Shown: positions 27,107 through 36,703, counted from the stretch's first letter. The stretch is 64,000 bases of DNA from Lutibacter profundi (GCF_001543325.1 NZ_CP013355.1:2879001-2943000); one strand, 5' to 3'. Notes: a model not told the origin generated them from the sequence alone. Made by a program: numbers and translations.

Positions 27107-28735
27107 TCACACTTGAATTACTCCCAAATTAAATTCTTTTTTAATAGGGGCATGGTTGGCAGCCTCAATTCCCATACTAATCCATTTTCTGGTGTCTAAC
27201 GGGTTTATAACGGCATCAGTCCATAAATGTGCAGCTGCATAATAAGGAGATGTTTGTTTGTTATATCTTTCCTGTATAGATTCTAAGATTTCGTTTTCTT
27301 TTTCTTTTGAAATTTTTTCACCTTTCTTTTTTAGTGATGCGGTTTCAATTTGCAATAAAACTTTGGCAGCTTGCCCTCCTCCCATAACTGCCAAACGTGC
27401 TGATGGCCATGCTACAATTAATCTTGGGTCATAGGCTTTTCCACACATGGCGTAATTTCCCGCACCGTATGAATTTCCTATAATTATAGTAAATTTAGGA
27501 ACTACAGAATTACTTACGGCATTTACCATTTTGGCTCCATCTTTAATAATACCACCGTGTTCACTTTTGCTACCAACCATAAAGCCAGTTACATCTTGTA
27601 AAAAAACTAATGGAATTTTTTTCTGGTTGCAATTTGCAATAAATCGTGTTGCTTTATCTGCACTGTCTGAATAAATGACTCCTCCAAATTGCATTTCTTT
27701 TTTTGCGTTTTTCACAACTTTTCGTTGGTTAGCAACAATACCAACTGCCCAGCCATCAATACGTGCGTAAGCACAAACTATTGTTTTTCCATAGTTTTTT
27801 TTATATTCTTCAAATTCAGAGTCATCAACAATTCGTTCAATAATGGCACGTATTTCATATTGTTCAGTTCGCGTTTGTGGAAGTATCCCTAAAATATCTT
27901 CAGGATTTTCAATAGGTTTTCTTGCTTCAACTCTGTTAAAACCAGCTTTATCAAAATCACCTATTTTATCAATAATATTTTTAATTTTATCTAAAGCTTC
28001 ATAGTCATCCTTGGCTTTGTAATCAGTTACTCCACTAATTTCACAATGTGTGGTAGCTCCTCCCAAAGTTTCATTATCAATACTTTCGCCAATGGCTGCT
28101 TTTACTAAATAGCTTCCTGCTAAAAAAATACTTCCAGTTTTATCTACAATCAATGCTTCATCACTCATAACTGGTAAATAAGCACCACCGGCTACGCAAC
28201 TTCCCATAATAGCAGAAATTTGTGTTATTCCCATACTGCTCATTATAGCATTGTTTCTGAAAATTCTTCCAAAATGTTCTTTGTCAGGAAAAATTTCATC
28301 TTGCATAGGTAGGTAAACGCCTGCACTATCTACTAAATAAATAATAGGCAACCTATTTTCAATAGCAATTTCTTGAGCTCGTAAATTCTTTTTCGCTGTA
28401 ATAGGAAACCAAGCACCAGCTTTTACAGTGGCATCATTTGCAACAACAATACATTGTTTTCCTTTAATATAACCAATTTTAATAACTACTCCACCCGATG
28501 GGCAACCGCCGTGTTCTTTGTACATATTATCACCAGCTAAAGCACCAATTTCTATTGACCTGGATTTATTATCAAGCAAGTAGTTAATTCTTTCTCTTGC
28601 CGTTAATTTACCTTTTGCTTTGTGTTTTTCAATGTTTTTAATTCCTCCGCCTTTATAAACGTTTAAAAGTCTTTTTTTTAGCTCGGTAAGTTGAAGTTTA
28701 TTGTAATCTTCGTTTTTATTGAAATTGATATTCAT
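27107..28735 (-). CDS. Acyl-CoA carboxylase beta (carboxyltransferase) subunit
   Basis: This 542-residue carboxyltransferase moves CO2 from carboxybiotin to an acyl-CoA. Both crotonase-like halves are present: the N-terminal GDNMYKEHGGCPSGG with VANDATVKAG (about 70-120) and the C-terminal GIIKDGAKM, GNSYGAGNYAMCG and MGGGQAAKVL (about 380-460). Length and motifs resemble methylcrotonyl-CoA or propionyl-CoA carboxylase beta subunits, and the former is slightly favoured. The biotin carboxylase/carrier subunit is not in the window. It stands alone, downstream of an AT-rich 130-bp region shared with the divergent oxidoreductase. Confidence 0.88.
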   Translation of the reverse strand: MNINFNKNEDYNKLQLTELKKRLLNVYKGGGIKNIEKHKAKGKLTARERINYLLDNKSRSIEIGALAGDNMYKEHGGCPSGGVVIKIGYIKGKQCIVVANDATVKAGAWFPITAKKNLRAQEIAIENRLPIIYLVDSAGVYLPMQDEIFPDKEHFGRIFRNNAIMSSMGITQISAIMGSCVAGGAYLPVMSDEALIVDKTGSIFLAGSYLVKAAIGESIDNETLGGATTHCEISGVTDYKAKDDYEALDKIKNIIDKIGDFDKAGFNRVEARKPIENPEDILGILPQTRTEQYEIRAIIERIVDDSEFEEYKKNYGKTIVCAYARIDGWAVGIVANQRKVVKNAKKEMQFGGVIYSDSADKATRFIANCNQKKIPLVFLQDVTGFMVGSKSEHGGIIKDGAKMVNAVSNSVVPKFTIIIGNSYGAGNYAMCGKAYDPRLIVAWPSARLAVMGGGQAAKVLLQIETASLKKKGEKISKEKENEILESIQERYNKQTSPYYAAAHLWTDAVINPLDTRKWISMGIEAANHAPIKKEFNLGVIQV

Positions 28736-28807
28736 TTTGCATGTTTTACTATTCGCTAAAGTACAAAATGAATATTAAAATTAATAAATATATTCCTTGG
28801 TTGTAAA

Positions 28808-28842
28808 TACCTAGGTAAATATAAATATTTATTGTAAGTTTG
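28808..28842 (+). promoter_or_regulatory. Candidate operator and -7 box for the oxidoreductase-MarR-pirin cassette
   Basis: A 10-bp perfect palindrome TACCTAGGTA (28808-28817) lies 18 bp upstream of TAAGTTTG (28835-28842), which matches the -7 consensus. GTAAAT also occurs directly repeated around the palindrome. The palindrome covers the usual -33 zone, as expected of a repressor site for the MarR protein encoded downstream. Inference from position. Confidence 0.5.
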
Positions 28843-28871
28843 TATCAAATTAAGAACTTAAAACAGGTAGA

Positions 28872-29405
28872 ATGAAGAAAAATATAATAACAATAGGAGG
28901 TAGTAATAGTAAAAATTCAATTAATAAAACGTTGGCTGAGCATGTTGGAGGGATGATGAATGATATTGAATTAACAAAAATTGATTTGAATGATTTTTCA
29001 ATGCCACAATTTTCAATTGATATTGAAAATGAAGAGGGTTTTTCTGAGGGAGTAACTAATTTAAATACTATAATAAACAAAGCCGATGGTTTTATTATTT
29101 CATTGGCAGAACACAATGGTTCTTATTCGGTAGCATTTAAAAATGCACTTGATTGGCTATCTAGAATTAACGGTAAGGTTTGGAGAAATAAGCCGGTACT
29201 ATTACTAGCAACCTCGCCAGGCGAGAGAGGAGGGCAAACGGTATTAGATATTGCTTTGGGGAGATTTCCTTATATGGGAGCAACTATTATTGGAAGTATG
29301 TCCTTTCCTTCATTTTTTGAAAATTTTAAAGAAAATGACATTGTAAATACAGATTTAAAATTAAAATTGGTAGAACTGGTTAATCAATTTAAGAAAGCAT
29401 TATAG
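28872..29405 (+). CDS. NAD(P)H-dependent FMN reductase / quinone reductase
   Basis: The 177-residue flavodoxin-like protein begins with the FMN phosphate loop GGSNSKNSINK (about residues 9-19). It has the flavin-contacting EHNGSYSVAFKNALDW (about 78-93) and SPGERGG (about 115-121). It fits the NADPH-dependent FMN reductase family, which reduces quinones or azo compounds. A MarR gene starts 2 bp after its stop and a pirin gene follows, a cassette suggesting response to phenolic or quinone stress; pirins and MarR regulators often accompany such reductases. The substrate is inferred. Confidence 0.9.
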   Translation: MKKNIITIGGSNSKNSINKTLAEHVGGMMNDIELTKIDLNDFSMPQFSIDIENEEGFSEGVTNLNTIINKADGFIISLAEHNGSYSVAFKNALDWLSRINGKVWRNKPVLLLATSPGERGGQTVLDIALGRFPYMGATIIGSMSFPSFFENFKENDIVNTDLKLKLVELVNQFKKAL

Positions 29406-29407
29406 TT

Positions 29408-29845
29408 GTGGGAGATATTTCTAAAGATATTAATTCAATATTTTCCAATGAGAGAGTTAAAGCATTGATTAATATAAAATATACTGCTAATTGGTTAGAT
29501 ACTATTGGGAATGAGCTGTTAAAACCTTTCAAAATTTCTGTACAGCAGTATAATATTTTAAGAATATTGCGTGGAGCTGAAGAGGCGATTACAGTGAGCA
29601 CCATTAAAAAAAGAATGATTCAAAAATCTCCAAACGCTACTCGATTAATGGATAAGTTATGTGCTAAAAAATTAATTGAAAGAACTCGATGTGAAAATGA
29701 TAGAAGGATAGTTTATGTTAAAATTTCAGATAAAGGATTAAAATTATTATCAAAAATTAATATTGAAGAATTCAATAATCAGATGAATAACATAACGGTA
29801 GAAGAGGCCGAAACATTAAATAAAATTTTGGATAAAATTAGATAA
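29408..29845 (+). CDS. MarR family transcriptional regulator
   Basis: This 145-residue protein has a helix followed by a winged helix-turn-helix: QQYNILRILRGAEEAITVSTIKKRMIQKSPNATRL spans the DNA-reading part, with the wing near ERTRCENDRRIVYVKIS. The start is GTG at 29408, because the next methionine falls inside the DNA-binding domain. It lies between a quinone reductase and a pirin with gaps of 2-3 bp, so it probably represses its own operon. The palindrome TACCTAGGTA upstream of the first gene is a candidate site. The ligand is unknown. Confidence 0.92.
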   Translation: MGDISKDINSIFSNERVKALINIKYTANWLDTIGNELLKPFKISVQQYNILRILRGAEEAITVSTIKKRMIQKSPNATRLMDKLCAKKLIERTRCENDRRIVYVKISDKGLKLLSKINIEEFNNQMNNITVEEAETLNKILDKIR

Positions 29846-29848
29846 GTA

Positions 29849-30574
29849 ATGAAAAAAACAATACAAAGGGCGAATGAAAGAGGAACTGCCAATCACGGAT
29901 GGTTAAAAGCCAACTTTTCGTTTAGTTTTGCAAATTATTACAACCCTGAAAAAGTAAATTTTGGCGCTTTACGTGTTTTAAATGATGATGTTATTGAAGC
30001 AGGGATGGGTTTTGGAACACATCCGCATAATAATATGGAAATTATTACTATTCCGCTAGAAGGCGCTTTAAAACATAAAGATTCTATGAGTGATAAATGG
30101 ATTACTTTAGAAACAGGTGAAGTTCAAATAATGTCGGCTGGTAGTGGTTTAATGCATTCCGAAATGAATAATTCAACCACTGAACATATTAACTTGTTTC
30201 AAATATGGATAGTTCCAAATAAAAATGAAGTAAAACCGCGTTACGATCAAGGAAAATTTTCTATTTCTGCTAGAAATAATAAATTACAAGTGTTAGTTTC
30301 ATCAATTGATGATAATGTAGCAAATGAGAGTCTTAAAATTCATCAAGATGCTCAAATTTCAAGAATAGATTTAAGTGAAAATACTGAATTTGAATATGAA
30401 TTAGCTTCAGAAGAAAAGGGTGTTTTTGTAATGGTCATTAATGGAGAAGTTGAAATTGCTTCAGAAAAATTAACAAAAAGAGATGCTATTGGAATAGAGC
30501 AAACAAACCTTTTTAAAATTACTGCTAATAAAAAATCAGAGGTGCTTTTTATAGAAATTCCAATGAGATTCTAA
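29849..30574 (+). CDS. Pirin family protein
   Basis: This 241-residue bicupin has the pirin metal motif GTHPHNNMEIITI (two histidines about residues 56-58 and a glutamate about 63) and a further ligand in GLMHSEMN (about 101). Bacterial pirins include quercetinases and redox-sensing proteins. It is the last gene of the reductase-MarR-pirin set and converges with the carboxypeptidase gene, whose stop begins at the next base. A quercetin dioxygenase activity is possible but unproven. Confidence 0.93.
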   Translation: MKKTIQRANERGTANHGWLKANFSFSFANYYNPEKVNFGALRVLNDDVIEAGMGFGTHPHNNMEIITIPLEGALKHKDSMSDKWITLETGEVQIMSAGSGLMHSEMNNSTTEHINLFQIWIVPNKNEVKPRYDQGKFSISARNNKLQVLVSSIDDNVANESLKIHQDAQISRIDLSENTEFEYELASEEKGVFVMVINGEVEIASEKLTKRDAIGIEQTNLFKITANKKSEVLFIEIPMRF

Positions 30575-31828
30575 TTATTTTTCATTTAAAATTTTCATCA
30601 TTTCAATAGCGGCAACTTTAGCTTTTGCTTTAACAAAACTTCTTGGCGTTTCATCTCCAATTTCATAAGTAATAGCTGTAGCTTTAAAATATCTTAAAAA
30701 CCAGCCTTTTGAAACAGGTTGTGTGCTATCTTCTCTAATTTCATTAGGAGTGTAATTAGGAAAAGTAGCATCAATAGCACTAAACCACTCATCATAAAAA
30801 TGCGGAATTGTAGTTCCTTCCATAGTACCACTTGTATAATATAAATCTTCTTGAGTAGAATGAAAATCAATACCTAAAACAACTTTTCCATCTGATTTTT
30901 TAGCTGTTTTTACAATTGTTTTTGTAACCGCCTTCACTTCTGGTTGTCGGTAAAATCCCCAATCTCTATTTAAATCTATACCATTTGCATTATGTCTCCA
31001 ATGACCAAGATCTACACCATCTGGGTTTACAATTGGAAACACTAAAACTCTATATTTCGAAAAGAATATTTTAGACAATTCATTATTTTGAAGTAAGGTT
31101 TCTAAAAAACTTTGGAAAGCAATAAAACCAGAAACTTCAGGTGGGTGTTGGCGAGAAAGAAGAACAACAATATCTTTATTCTTAGGGTTTCCTGTATACA
31201 TATCTAACATAGGAATTGGCCTCCCTAGAACAGATTTCCCTACAGTTTTATAGTGAACTAGGTTTGGGTTTGAAGAAATAATTTTTGAATACCAATTTTT
31301 AGTATCTGTTGAAGTAATAATTTCTTGAGCTGAGACGGTTAAAGGTTCTTTTGTGAGGTTTAATTTTATGGTATAAATTGAATCTAGAAAAAATACATTT
31401 TCATTAGATATTGGTGTAAACTTTGTTGTTGAAGTTTTAAGTTTTGGTATATACCTATGACTATATTTTTTTGAATATTTAAACTGAACATAAGTAATTT
31501 TAGGATTTGTAGACCAAATTTTAAATGCATAAAAAGCACTATTATTTATGGGCGCATTTTCAGGATATATAGAAACAGCAATCATGGTGTCATTAACCTG
31601 TGTAACGTTATTTAAACGAGCGCCATCAAATTTGTTAGATAGTTTAATACCCATTTTTTCAAGGTCATAAATTTTCTTTTGTTGTGTGTAAATTTTTTTA
31701 TTGTGTGTGTTAATAGGTTTTTCAGCATGAATATGTTTAACAGTAGAACAGCTTAGAAAAACATTACTTATAAGTACAAAAGATAGAAATGCTATTTTTA
31801 AAGGAGAATTAAATTTGTGTAAATTCAT
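30575..31828 (-). CDS. M14 family zinc carboxypeptidase, lipoprotein
   Basis: I start at the ATG at 31828 (417 residues) because MNLHKFNSPLKIAFLSFVLI leads into a lipobox-like ISNVFLSC with a cysteine at about residue 27; a TTG at 31861 would only add a tail. The M14 zinc site is visible as RQHPPE and DFHST, and the catalytic glutamate lies in YEIGDETPR. NPDGVDLGHWRHNANGIDLN is the substrate-binding part. It is probably exported and anchored in the membrane, trimming C-terminal residues from peptides. It is a single gene in its own unit. Confidence 0.88.
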   Translation of the reverse strand: MNLHKFNSPLKIAFLSFVLISNVFLSCSTVKHIHAEKPINTHNKKIYTQQKKIYDLEKMGIKLSNKFDGARLNNVTQVNDTMIAVSIYPENAPINNSAFYAFKIWSTNPKITYVQFKYSKKYSHRYIPKLKTSTTKFTPISNENVFFLDSIYTIKLNLTKEPLTVSAQEIITSTDTKNWYSKIISSNPNLVHYKTVGKSVLGRPIPMLDMYTGNPKNKDIVVLLSRQHPPEVSGFIAFQSFLETLLQNNELSKIFFSKYRVLVFPIVNPDGVDLGHWRHNANGIDLNRDWGFYRQPEVKAVTKTIVKTAKKSDGKVVLGIDFHSTQEDLYYTSGTMEGTTIPHFYDEWFSAIDATFPNYTPNEIREDSTQPVSKGWFLRYFKATAITYEIGDETPRSFVKAKAKVAAIEMMKILNEK

Positions 31829-31982
31829 TTTATAAGGTATATGAAGTAAATTAGTATGCAATATTATTAAATTTTATTTTGAACTTCCTTAAAGAAGACA
31901 TTTTTTATGATATTTATTTAAAAATTGCGATATTTGCTAACTGCTTATTTTTTTTATAGATTAATCAAAACATACAATAAAA

Positions 31983-32159
31983 ATGAATAAAAACACAGTA
32001 TTAGCTTGGGCTACAGTAATTATGATTATAGTTGGATTGGGGCTTATTGCACTAGGAGCTTTTAGATATAATGATGTTGCAGGTTGGGGGTTTGCCTCGG
32101 TAGGAGTAGGTTTTTTTGCAATAGCCTGGGTATTTAATGCATTAAAAGGTAGAGTTTAA
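31983..32159 (+). CDS. CAL67264-type small membrane protein (58 aa)
   Basis: This ORF (ATG 31983, 58 residues) was read directly. It has two hydrophobic segments, about residues 6-26 and 37-52, and ends in GFFAIAWVFNALKGRV. I recall this as a short flavobacterial family placed next to ettA. A gap of 26 bp separates it from ettA in the same direction, so co-transcription is likely. A paralogue with the same ending pattern lies just after ettA at 34016-34183. The function is unknown. Confidence 0.8.
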   Translation: MNKNTVLAWATVIMIIVGLGLIALGAFRYNDVAGWGFASVGVGFFAIAWVFNALKGRV

Positions 32160-32185
32160 AATATTTAAATTAGTATTATTAAGTA

Positions 32186-33877
32186 ATGGCTGACGATAAA
32201 AAAGTAATTTTTTCAATGTCTGGAGTAAGCAAAGCTTACCAAGGCGCAAACAAACAAGTTTTAAAAAACATATACTTAAGTTTTTTTTATGGGGCTAAAA
32301 TTGGAATTTTAGGTTTAAATGGTTCTGGAAAATCAACTTTATTAAAAATTATTGCAGGCCTTGAAAAAAGTTATCAAGGCGATGTGATTTTTGCTCCAGG
32401 TTATTCAGTTGGATATTTATCTCAAGAACCTCTTTTAGATGAAACGAAAACTGTTTTAGATATTGTAAAAGAAGGTGTTGCTGAAACAGTAGCCATTTTA
32501 GATGAGTACAATAAAATAAATGATTTATTTGGGTTAGAGGAAGTGTATTCCGATGCTGATAAAATGGATAAGCTAATGGCTCAACAGGCCGTACTTCAAG
32601 ATAAAATTGATGCAGCAAACGCTTGGGAATTAGATACTAAATTGGAAATAGCAATGGATGCATTACGCACTCCGGAAGCTGATACTCCAATCAAAAATCT
32701 TTCAGGAGGTGAGCGTAGAAGAGTAGCCTTATGTAGGTTATTATTGCAAGAACCCGATGTACTGTTGTTAGATGAGCCAACAAATCACTTAGATGCAGAA
32801 TCTGTACATTGGTTAGAACATCACCTACAACAATATAAAGGGACTGTGATTGCTGTAACTCATGATAGATATTTTTTAGACAATGTTGCTGGCTGGATTT
32901 TAGAATTGGATAGAGGAGAAGGTATACCTTGGAAAGGAAATTATTCGTCTTGGTTAGATCAAAAATCCAAACGATTGGCGCAAGAATCAAAAACAGCATC
33001 TAAGCGTCAAAAAACTTTAGAGCGAGAATTAGAATGGGTAAGAATGGCTCCAAAAGGCCGTCATGCAAAATCAAAAGCACGTTTGGCTAATTATGAAAAG
33101 TTAATGAGTCAAGATCAAAATCAATTAGATGCAAAATTAGAAATTTATATTCCTAATGGTCCACGTTTAGGAACAAATGTTATTGAAGCCAAAGGAGTGT
33201 CAAAAGCTTACGGAGATAAATTATTGTATGAAAATTTAGAATTTAATTTACCACAAGCTGGTATTGTAGGTGTTATTGGCCCAAATGGAGCTGGGAAAAC
33301 AACTATTTTTAAAATGATAATGGGTGAAGAAAACCCAGATAAAGGAGAATTTAAGGTTGGTGATACTGCAAAAATAGCTTACGTAGACCAAAGTCATTCA
33401 AACATAGATACTGAAAAAACAATTTGGCAAAACTTTTCTGATGAACAAGAATTAATTATGATGGGAGGAAAACAAGTTAATTCTCGTGCCTATTTGAGTC
33501 GATTTAATTTTTCAGGAAGTGAACAGAATAAGAAAGTAAGTGCGCTTTCTGGAGGAGAAAGAAATCGTTTACATTTAGCAATGACATTGCGTGAAGAAGG
33601 AAACGTTTTATTATTAGATGAACCAACCAATGATTTGGATGTAAATACATTGAGAGCACTGGAAGAAGGTTTGGAAAACTTTGCAGGTTGTGCTGTTGTA
33701 ATTAGCCATGATAGATGGTTTTTAGACAGAGTTTGTACACATATTTTAGCTTTTGAAGGTAATTCTGAAGTCTATTTTTTTGAGGGTTCATTCTCAGATT
33801 ACGAGGAAAATAAAAAGGCTAGACTTGGTGGAGATTTAATGCCTAAGCGTATTAAATATAAAAAGTTGATTAGGTAA
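32186..33877 (+). CDS. ettA: Energy-dependent translational throttle protein EttA (ABC-F)
   Basis: This cytoplasmic 563-residue ABC-F ATPase has two nucleotide-binding domains and no membrane part. The first shows GLNGSGKST, the signature LSGGERRR and Walker B LLLDEPTNHLD. The second shows GPNGAGKTT, LSGGERNR and LLLDEPTNDLD. Between them lies the EttA-type linker with the arginine-rich APKGRHAKSKARLANYEKL. EttA binds the ribosomal E site and gates the first peptide bond according to ATP/ADP. Length and linker match EttA better than other ABC-F groups. Confidence 0.95.
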   Translation: MADDKKVIFSMSGVSKAYQGANKQVLKNIYLSFFYGAKIGILGLNGSGKSTLLKIIAGLEKSYQGDVIFAPGYSVGYLSQEPLLDETKTVLDIVKEGVAETVAILDEYNKINDLFGLEEVYSDADKMDKLMAQQAVLQDKIDAANAWELDTKLEIAMDALRTPEADTPIKNLSGGERRRVALCRLLLQEPDVLLLDEPTNHLDAESVHWLEHHLQQYKGTVIAVTHDRYFLDNVAGWILELDRGEGIPWKGNYSSWLDQKSKRLAQESKTASKRQKTLERELEWVRMAPKGRHAKSKARLANYEKLMSQDQNQLDAKLEIYIPNGPRLGTNVIEAKGVSKAYGDKLLYENLEFNLPQAGIVGVIGPNGAGKTTIFKMIMGEENPDKGEFKVGDTAKIAYVDQSHSNIDTEKTIWQNFSDEQELIMMGGKQVNSRAYLSRFNFSGSEQNKKVSALSGGERNRLHLAMTLREEGNVLLLDEPTNDLDVNTLRALEEGLENFAGCAVVISHDRWFLDRVCTHILAFEGNSEVYFFEGSFSDYEENKKARLGGDLMPKRIKYKKLIR

Positions 33878-34015
33878 TAAATCTGAATTTTACATAAAGG
33901 TTTCTTATTATTTATAAATTTTATAGTTAAAAAAGAATGGCAAAACAACTATAAGATGCACGAATTCATTAATTTATATCATTTTACGTATATTAATAAC
34001 TAAAATTCAAAGATT

Positions 34016-34183
34016 ATGGATAAGAATAGAATACTAACAATTTCATCAGTATTACTAATTATTTTAGGTATTGCAATGGTTTACATAGGAGGATTTTATG
34101 CACCAAAAATTATGTTACCTCCAATAATTACAGGAATAGGATTCTTTATTATTGCTTGGTCTTTAAATGCATTAAAAAAATAA
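34016..34183 (+). CDS. Second CAL67264-like small membrane protein (55 aa)
   Basis: This ORF (ATG 34016, 55 residues, MDKNRILTISSVLLIILGIA) has two hydrophobic segments (about 6-24 and 35-50). It ends in GIGFFIIAWSLNALKK, closely matching the ending of the 31983-32159 protein (GFF-IAW--NALK). The two are therefore probable paralogues on either side of ettA. Its stop touches the end of the convergent DUF6122 gene. The function is unknown. Confidence 0.75.
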   Translation: MDKNRILTISSVLLIILGIAMVYIGGFYAPKIMLPPIITGIGFFIIAWSLNALKK

Positions 34184-34498
34184 TTAAATCCAAAAACAGT
34201 CTATAAAATCAGTGAACATATGAAAAAGTAATCCAATTGCTAGTATTCTTAATTTAGGGACGAAAAGCAATAAGAGATACAACCCAATTGCATAATAGGA
34301 GTGAAGCGGATGAAAATTGATGCTACATCTAGTAGCATCAAACAACGGTGTAGCAATTAAGTGATCTAAATCTACTAACATAGTTAAGATAAATAGTAAC
34401 CATACTTTTTTCCAATTATTCTTAAAAAATAAATAGGCTATAACACCCGGAACTAAAAAGTGCATTCCATAGTGTGTTAGGAATCTAAGAATATCCAC
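34184..34498 (-). CDS. DUF6122-like membrane protein
   Basis: This 104-residue protein has three to four hydrophobic stretches and the motifs DLDHLIA (about residues 43-49) and FHPLHSYY (about 62-69), whose histidines and aspartates could bind metal. I recall it as DUF6122 of Bacteroidota. It is the last gene of the parAB-dapB-lepB operon, 2 bp after wbqC, and its stop abuts that of the small membrane gene on the other strand. Function unknown. Confidence 0.7.
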   Translation of the reverse strand: MDILRFLTHYGMHFLVPGVIAYLFFKNNWKKVWLLFILTMLVDLDHLIATPLFDATRCSINFHPLHSYYAIGLYLLLLFVPKLRILAIGLLFHMFTDFIDCFWI

Positions 34499-34500
34499 AA

Positions 34501-35115
34501 TTATAAATTTATTTTTTGATTTTCTAAATAATTTAAAGCATTTGGGCCTTCCATAAAAAGTAAATCTAAAATACTTAAATTAGAAATAAAACCATGATTA
34601 GTGTTAAATACCTGATAGTAATTTTTTAGATTAACTATTTTTTCAGGTTTTGCAATTGCTAAATAACGAATATCTAAATATTCAGTTTCTTTTAGAAATT
34701 CAGTTGTTTTTGAAGTTGGTATTTCTAATTGTAAGGCATCCATTATAAATTCATGGCACTTCAAATTTAAATCTAATAAAAAGGGGATTCTTTTTTCAAA
34801 TATTGGTCGTAAATCATCAATGTAAAATTCAAAAAAAGGAGAAGAACTATATGCTGTTTTCAACGTTTTTAAATGTAATTTTTGCCAATCATCCTTATAA
34901 TCAATTTTTATATCTTTTGTTTTTTGCTTTATACCTCTGCTATGTTGAATAGGGATATTTAATGAATGCTTACCATTGGCTGTATATATATAGCAACGAT
35001 TTCTGTAAGTTTGTTTTTGAAAATTATCTTCTATTTCAAATATAATTTTTTTTGATTTTGCTATTGTAACATATTGTATTATCGGTGAAAAATATGTTGG
35101 TTGTAGTAAAACCAT
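34501..35115 (-). CDS. WbqC family protein
   Basis: The 204-residue protein starts with LLQPTYFSPIIQYV, the usual WbqC-family opening, and has the conserved YRNRCYI and NGKHSLNIPI segments (about residues 35-56). The family was first seen in O-antigen loci and is now often found beside lepB in Bacteroidota; its biochemical role is not established. Spacing is 43 bp after lepB and 2 bp before the next gene, in one operon. Confidence 0.87.
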   Translation of the reverse strand: MVLLQPTYFSPIIQYVTIAKSKKIIFEIEDNFQKQTYRNRCYIYTANGKHSLNIPIQHSRGIKQKTKDIKIDYKDDWQKLHLKTLKTAYSSSPFFEFYIDDLRPIFEKRIPFLLDLNLKCHEFIMDALQLEIPTSKTTEFLKETEYLDIRYLAIAKPEKIVNLKNYYQVFNTNHGFISNLSILDLLFMEGPNALNYLENQKINL

Positions 35116-35158
35116 AATAAATAGAACAATTATTTAAATCTAAATGATATTTGTGATA

Positions 35159-36703
35159 TTATCCTTCTTCTTTCTTGCGTTTTCTATAAGAACTGTAACC
35201 AAACCAAAGAGCTAAAGCTCCTAAAAAATAGTATAAGTACGAAACTGGTTTTCCACTACCATGAACAGTTGTGAACACACGCTCCCATCTAATTTTATTT
35301 GCAATTCCTTGTGCATTACTATTCCAGCTAAACCAAATAAAAACAGGTTTGCCAACTACGTGGTCAAAAGGAACGTAACCCCAATAACGGGCATCTTCAG
35401 AATTATGTCTGTTGTCACCCATCATCCAATAATAATTTTGTTTAAAGGTGTATGTACTTGCTAATTTTCCATTGATAAAAATTTCATCTCCGTTAACAGT
35501 TAAATTATTATTTTCATAAACCTCAATAATTCGTTTGTAAAATGGTAAAGATTTAGCGTTTAATTCAACTGTTTTACCTGCTTCAGGAATATAAATTGGC
35601 CCATAATTATCTCGTGACCATTTGTATTGTTCGTTATGAGGGAATAAAGTTGAATCATAATTTCCTTTAGGAGAAATATCTTTTATTACACTTTTAACTA
35701 ATGGATTATTTTTTAGCTTTCGTGCATTTACATCCGTTAGGTTTACATAATATTCTCCATTGTTTCCACCTCCTAATTCTGTAGATTGATACCTTGTCAT
35801 TAAACTTTGAGGATTAAAACCTTCCTTTACAATTACATGGTGAAAATATTGAGGTTTTGCTCTATCAGGTAGTACTGTTTGTTTTCCATTAATAAAAATG
35901 TAACCATCCTTAATTTCTAAAGAATCTCCTGGAACACCAACACAACGTTTTACATAATTTGATTTTTTATCAATAGGTTTATCAACATGAATTTTAGAAT
36001 TATCTCTAAAAAAACGAACGGTATCTGTAGGCCAGTTAAAAACAACAATTTCATTTCGTTTAATATTTTGAAACCCAGGTAACCTAAAATAAGGTAGTTG
36101 AGGTTTTTTTAAATAAGATTTTGCTTTAATAAAAGGGAGAGAGTCATGAACCATTGGAGCTGCAATTACTGTCATGGGAGTTCTAGCTCCATAATGAAAC
36201 TTACTTACAAATAAAAAGTCACCAACTAATAATGATTTTTCTAATGATGAGGTTGGAATGGTATATGGTTGCATAAAATAAGTATGAACCAATGTTGCAG
36301 CAACAATGGCAAAAACAATAGAACTTACCCATTCCCCTAATTCAGTTCTAGATTTTAAACTTCGATCTTCAATATATTTAACATTTGTTAAATAATTTAT
36401 GTAATACGTGTAAAAACCTAGTGTTAAAACCGCTAAAAAGGAATCAACGGTTGAATTTTTTCCGAAACTTCGAATAGTTTCAATCCAAATTACGGGAAAC
36501 ATCAATAAATTTATAATAGGTATAAACAATAAAATTATCCACCAAGTAGGTCTTTTTATTATTTTCATCAATATAATTGCATTGTAAATAGGGATTATTG
36601 CTTCCCAAGATTTTCTACCTGCTTTTATGTATAATTTCCACGTTCCTAAAAAGTGAATTACTTGAATTATTAAAAAAAATATAAACCATTGAGTCATTGT
36701 CAT
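35159..36703 (-). CDS. lepB: Signal peptidase I, long Bacteroidota form
   Basis: This inner-membrane serine-lysine protease removes signal peptides from exported proteins. The 514 residues exceed the E. coli form. Residues 1-115 contain three to four hydrophobic segments resembling a DUF5684-type membrane module, followed by the peptidase. The catalytic serine is S153 in TIPTSSLEKSLL and the general base is K252 in YVKRCVGVPGD. The terminal GDNRHNSEDARYWG box is present. An insertion between lysine box and GDNR box is typical for the phylum. A last transmembrane segment lies near 490. Confidence 0.94.
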   Translation of the reverse strand: MTMTQWFIFFLIIQVIHFLGTWKLYIKAGRKSWEAIIPIYNAIILMKIIKRPTWWIILLFIPIINLLMFPVIWIETIRSFGKNSTVDSFLAVLTLGFYTYYINYLTNVKYIEDRSLKSRTELGEWVSSIVFAIVAATLVHTYFMQPYTIPTSSLEKSLLVGDFLFVSKFHYGARTPMTVIAAPMVHDSLPFIKAKSYLKKPQLPYFRLPGFQNIKRNEIVVFNWPTDTVRFFRDNSKIHVDKPIDKKSNYVKRCVGVPGDSLEIKDGYIFINGKQTVLPDRAKPQYFHHVIVKEGFNPQSLMTRYQSTELGGGNNGEYYVNLTDVNARKLKNNPLVKSVIKDISPKGNYDSTLFPHNEQYKWSRDNYGPIYIPEAGKTVELNAKSLPFYKRIIEVYENNNLTVNGDEIFINGKLASTYTFKQNYYWMMGDNRHNSEDARYWGYVPFDHVVGKPVFIWFSWNSNAQGIANKIRWERVFTTVHGSGKPVSYLYYFLGALALWFGYSSYRKRKKEEG

